Source of the DNA: an uncultured Clostridia bacterium | GTDB taxonomy: Bacteria > Bacillota > Clostridia > UBA1381 | Length of the DNA stretch: 24,002 nucleotides | NCBI GenBank assembly: GCA_910585485.1 | Contig: CAJUEZ010000027.1 | Coordinates: forward strand, 1 to 24,002 | Direction: 5' to 3' | Shown here: one piece after another, positions 23,480-24,002 of the stretch | How positions within the stretch are numbered: the stretch's first letter is position 1 | Layout of the letters: every line of letters starts with the position of its first letter | Notes under the pieces: generated by a model | Seen by the model: the letters and a program-made list of their open reading frames with translations, nothing else | Databases searched by the model: none | Told to the model about the DNA's origin: nothing | Program-made: the position numbers and the translations under genes

Positions 23480-24002
23480 TTATACATATTCGGAAATTGA
23501 ATATGTGTTTTTCCCTTTGCTTTTCGCTGTGTATAAAAAACCGTCAGATATTTTATAAAGCTGTTCAAAATTGAGCTTTCTGCCTCGGAATATTACTGCT
23601 CCTATACTGCTTCCGAGAGGTATTCCTACCTGCCTGCCTATGTCGTTGGCAATGCCTATTATCGACCTTGCCTTTTCCACAACCTCGTTTTTGTCTGAAA
23701 CATTTTTTATGAGCAAAAAGAATTCGTCTCCGCCTATACGGCTTATCACATCACGGTCCTTAAACCGTTTTTTCAGCGCGGCGGCAAAAGTTTTCAGAAC
23801 ATAATCGCCTTTATCGTGCCCGTAGGTATCATTAACTGCTTTGAAATTATCCAAATCCAGCATCATTACTGTGTAATTAACTTTGTCCATCTTCATCATA
23901 TATTCACGGCAGTAATATTCGCAGCCGTTTCTATTTAACAACGAAGTAAGCATATCGGTATGCGCCTCTTTAAGCAATGCATTCCTTGCTATGAAGTTTT
24001 TA
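23480..24002 (-). CDS. Diguanylate cyclase (GGDEF) protein, partial
   Basis: The visible C-terminal part, over 170 residues, is a complete GGDEF domain that makes cyclic di-GMP from two GTP. It opens with DMLTSLLNRNG, has the metal-binding DLDNFKAVNDTYGH, the intact active site RIGGDEF and the closing DGFLYTAKSKGKN. The inhibitory I-site is KDRD five residues before GGDEF, so its first Arg is Lys and product inhibition may be weak. The frame is open to the window edge, with a helical lead-in (KNFIARNALLKEAHTD); a TTG at 23977 is inside this helix and is not the likely start. The sensor domain lies outside the window. Confidence 0.9.
   Translation of the reverse strand, partial: KNFIARNALLKEAHTDMLTSLLNRNGCEYYCREYMMKMDKVNYTVMMLDLDNFKAVNDTYGHDKGDYVLKTFAAALKKRFKDRDVISRIGGDEFFLLIKNVSDKNEVVEKARSIIGIANDIGRQVGIPLGSSIGAVIFRGRKLNFEQLYKISDGFLYTAKSKGKNTYSISEYV

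Noticed and set aside
23471..23480. Perfect palindrome ATGACGTCAT beside the GGDEF stop codon
   Set aside because: Only 10 bp, partly overlapping the stop region and without a clear downstream gene that it would control.
23484..23506. Inverted repeat ACATATTC / GAATATGT followed by GTTTTT on the plus strand
   Set aside because: It lies inside the coding end of the GGDEF gene and no plus-strand transcript leads into it; on the minus strand it precedes the stop codon.
1..24002. CRISPR arrays, tRNA or rRNA genes, prophage or defence genes
   Set aside because: None seen: no regularly spaced repeats, no cloverleaf-like sequence noticed, and no recognisable phage or defence proteins in the frames.

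Overview
The window looks like chromosome of an anaerobic, probably spore-forming member of the Clostridia (Firmicutes). This is inferred from several signals: a meso-diaminopimelate-type MurE, an [FeFe]-hydrogenase maturase (HydE), a Spo0E-like phosphatase gene next to Spo0A-box-like sites, a long-form hibernation factor, and strong AGGAGG-type ribosome binding sites with clear TTGACA/TATAAT-like promoters. Species cannot be read from the sequence.

Layout. (1) 1-5605, minus strand: an HPr gene as its own unit (ptsH, 59-316, between two hairpin terminators), preceded by a three-gene unit of a giant double-domain GT-C/protein O-mannosyltransferase (2394-5537), a fumarate hydratase alpha subunit (1523-2365) and hydE (496-1512). 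(2) 5717-6256, plus strand: hpf, with a dense promoter region shared back to back with the mannosyltransferase promoter. (3) 6331-18343, minus strand: one long division and cell-wall (dcw) operon, mraZ-rsmH-ftsL-pbp(PASTA)-murE-murF-mraY-ftsW-murG-hisS. It is driven from one promoter with three 10-bp-spaced MraZ boxes and ends at a hairpin that faces the hpf terminator. (4) 18609-21574, plus strand: tex and lgt, tightly coupled. (5) 21575-21886, plus strand: a small 47-codon Spo0E-like gene with a near-consensus promoter, three Spo0A-box-like sequences and a perfect 10-bp-arm dyad over the -10. (6) 21917-23480: a decayed accessory patch with an IS3-like end-pair remnant, a frameshifted alpha/beta hydrolase, and the 3' part of a flavodoxin-family oxidoreductase joined out of frame to a signal-peptide-like start. 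(7) 23480 to the window end, minus strand: the GGDEF domain of a diguanylate cyclase cut by the window edge.

How the parts fit. The dcw operon supplies lipid II synthesis (MurE, MurF, MraY, MurG) and its polymerisation and crosslinking at the septum (FtsW, PASTA-PBP, FtsL). MraZ and RsmH sit at the head of the operon. murD, murC, murB, ftsQ, ftsA and ftsZ are not in this window, and hisS takes the tail position. Lgt and the mannosyltransferase modify exported proteins. HPr, HPF and the Spo0E-like protein are growth-state regulators. The most interesting stretch is the spo0E-like locus, which reads like a Spo0A feedback switch. Other notable points are an HPr with Arg at the usual Ser46 position, a fumarase alpha subunit coupled to hydE instead of to its beta subunit, the fusion mannosyltransferase, and an atypical short HisRS.
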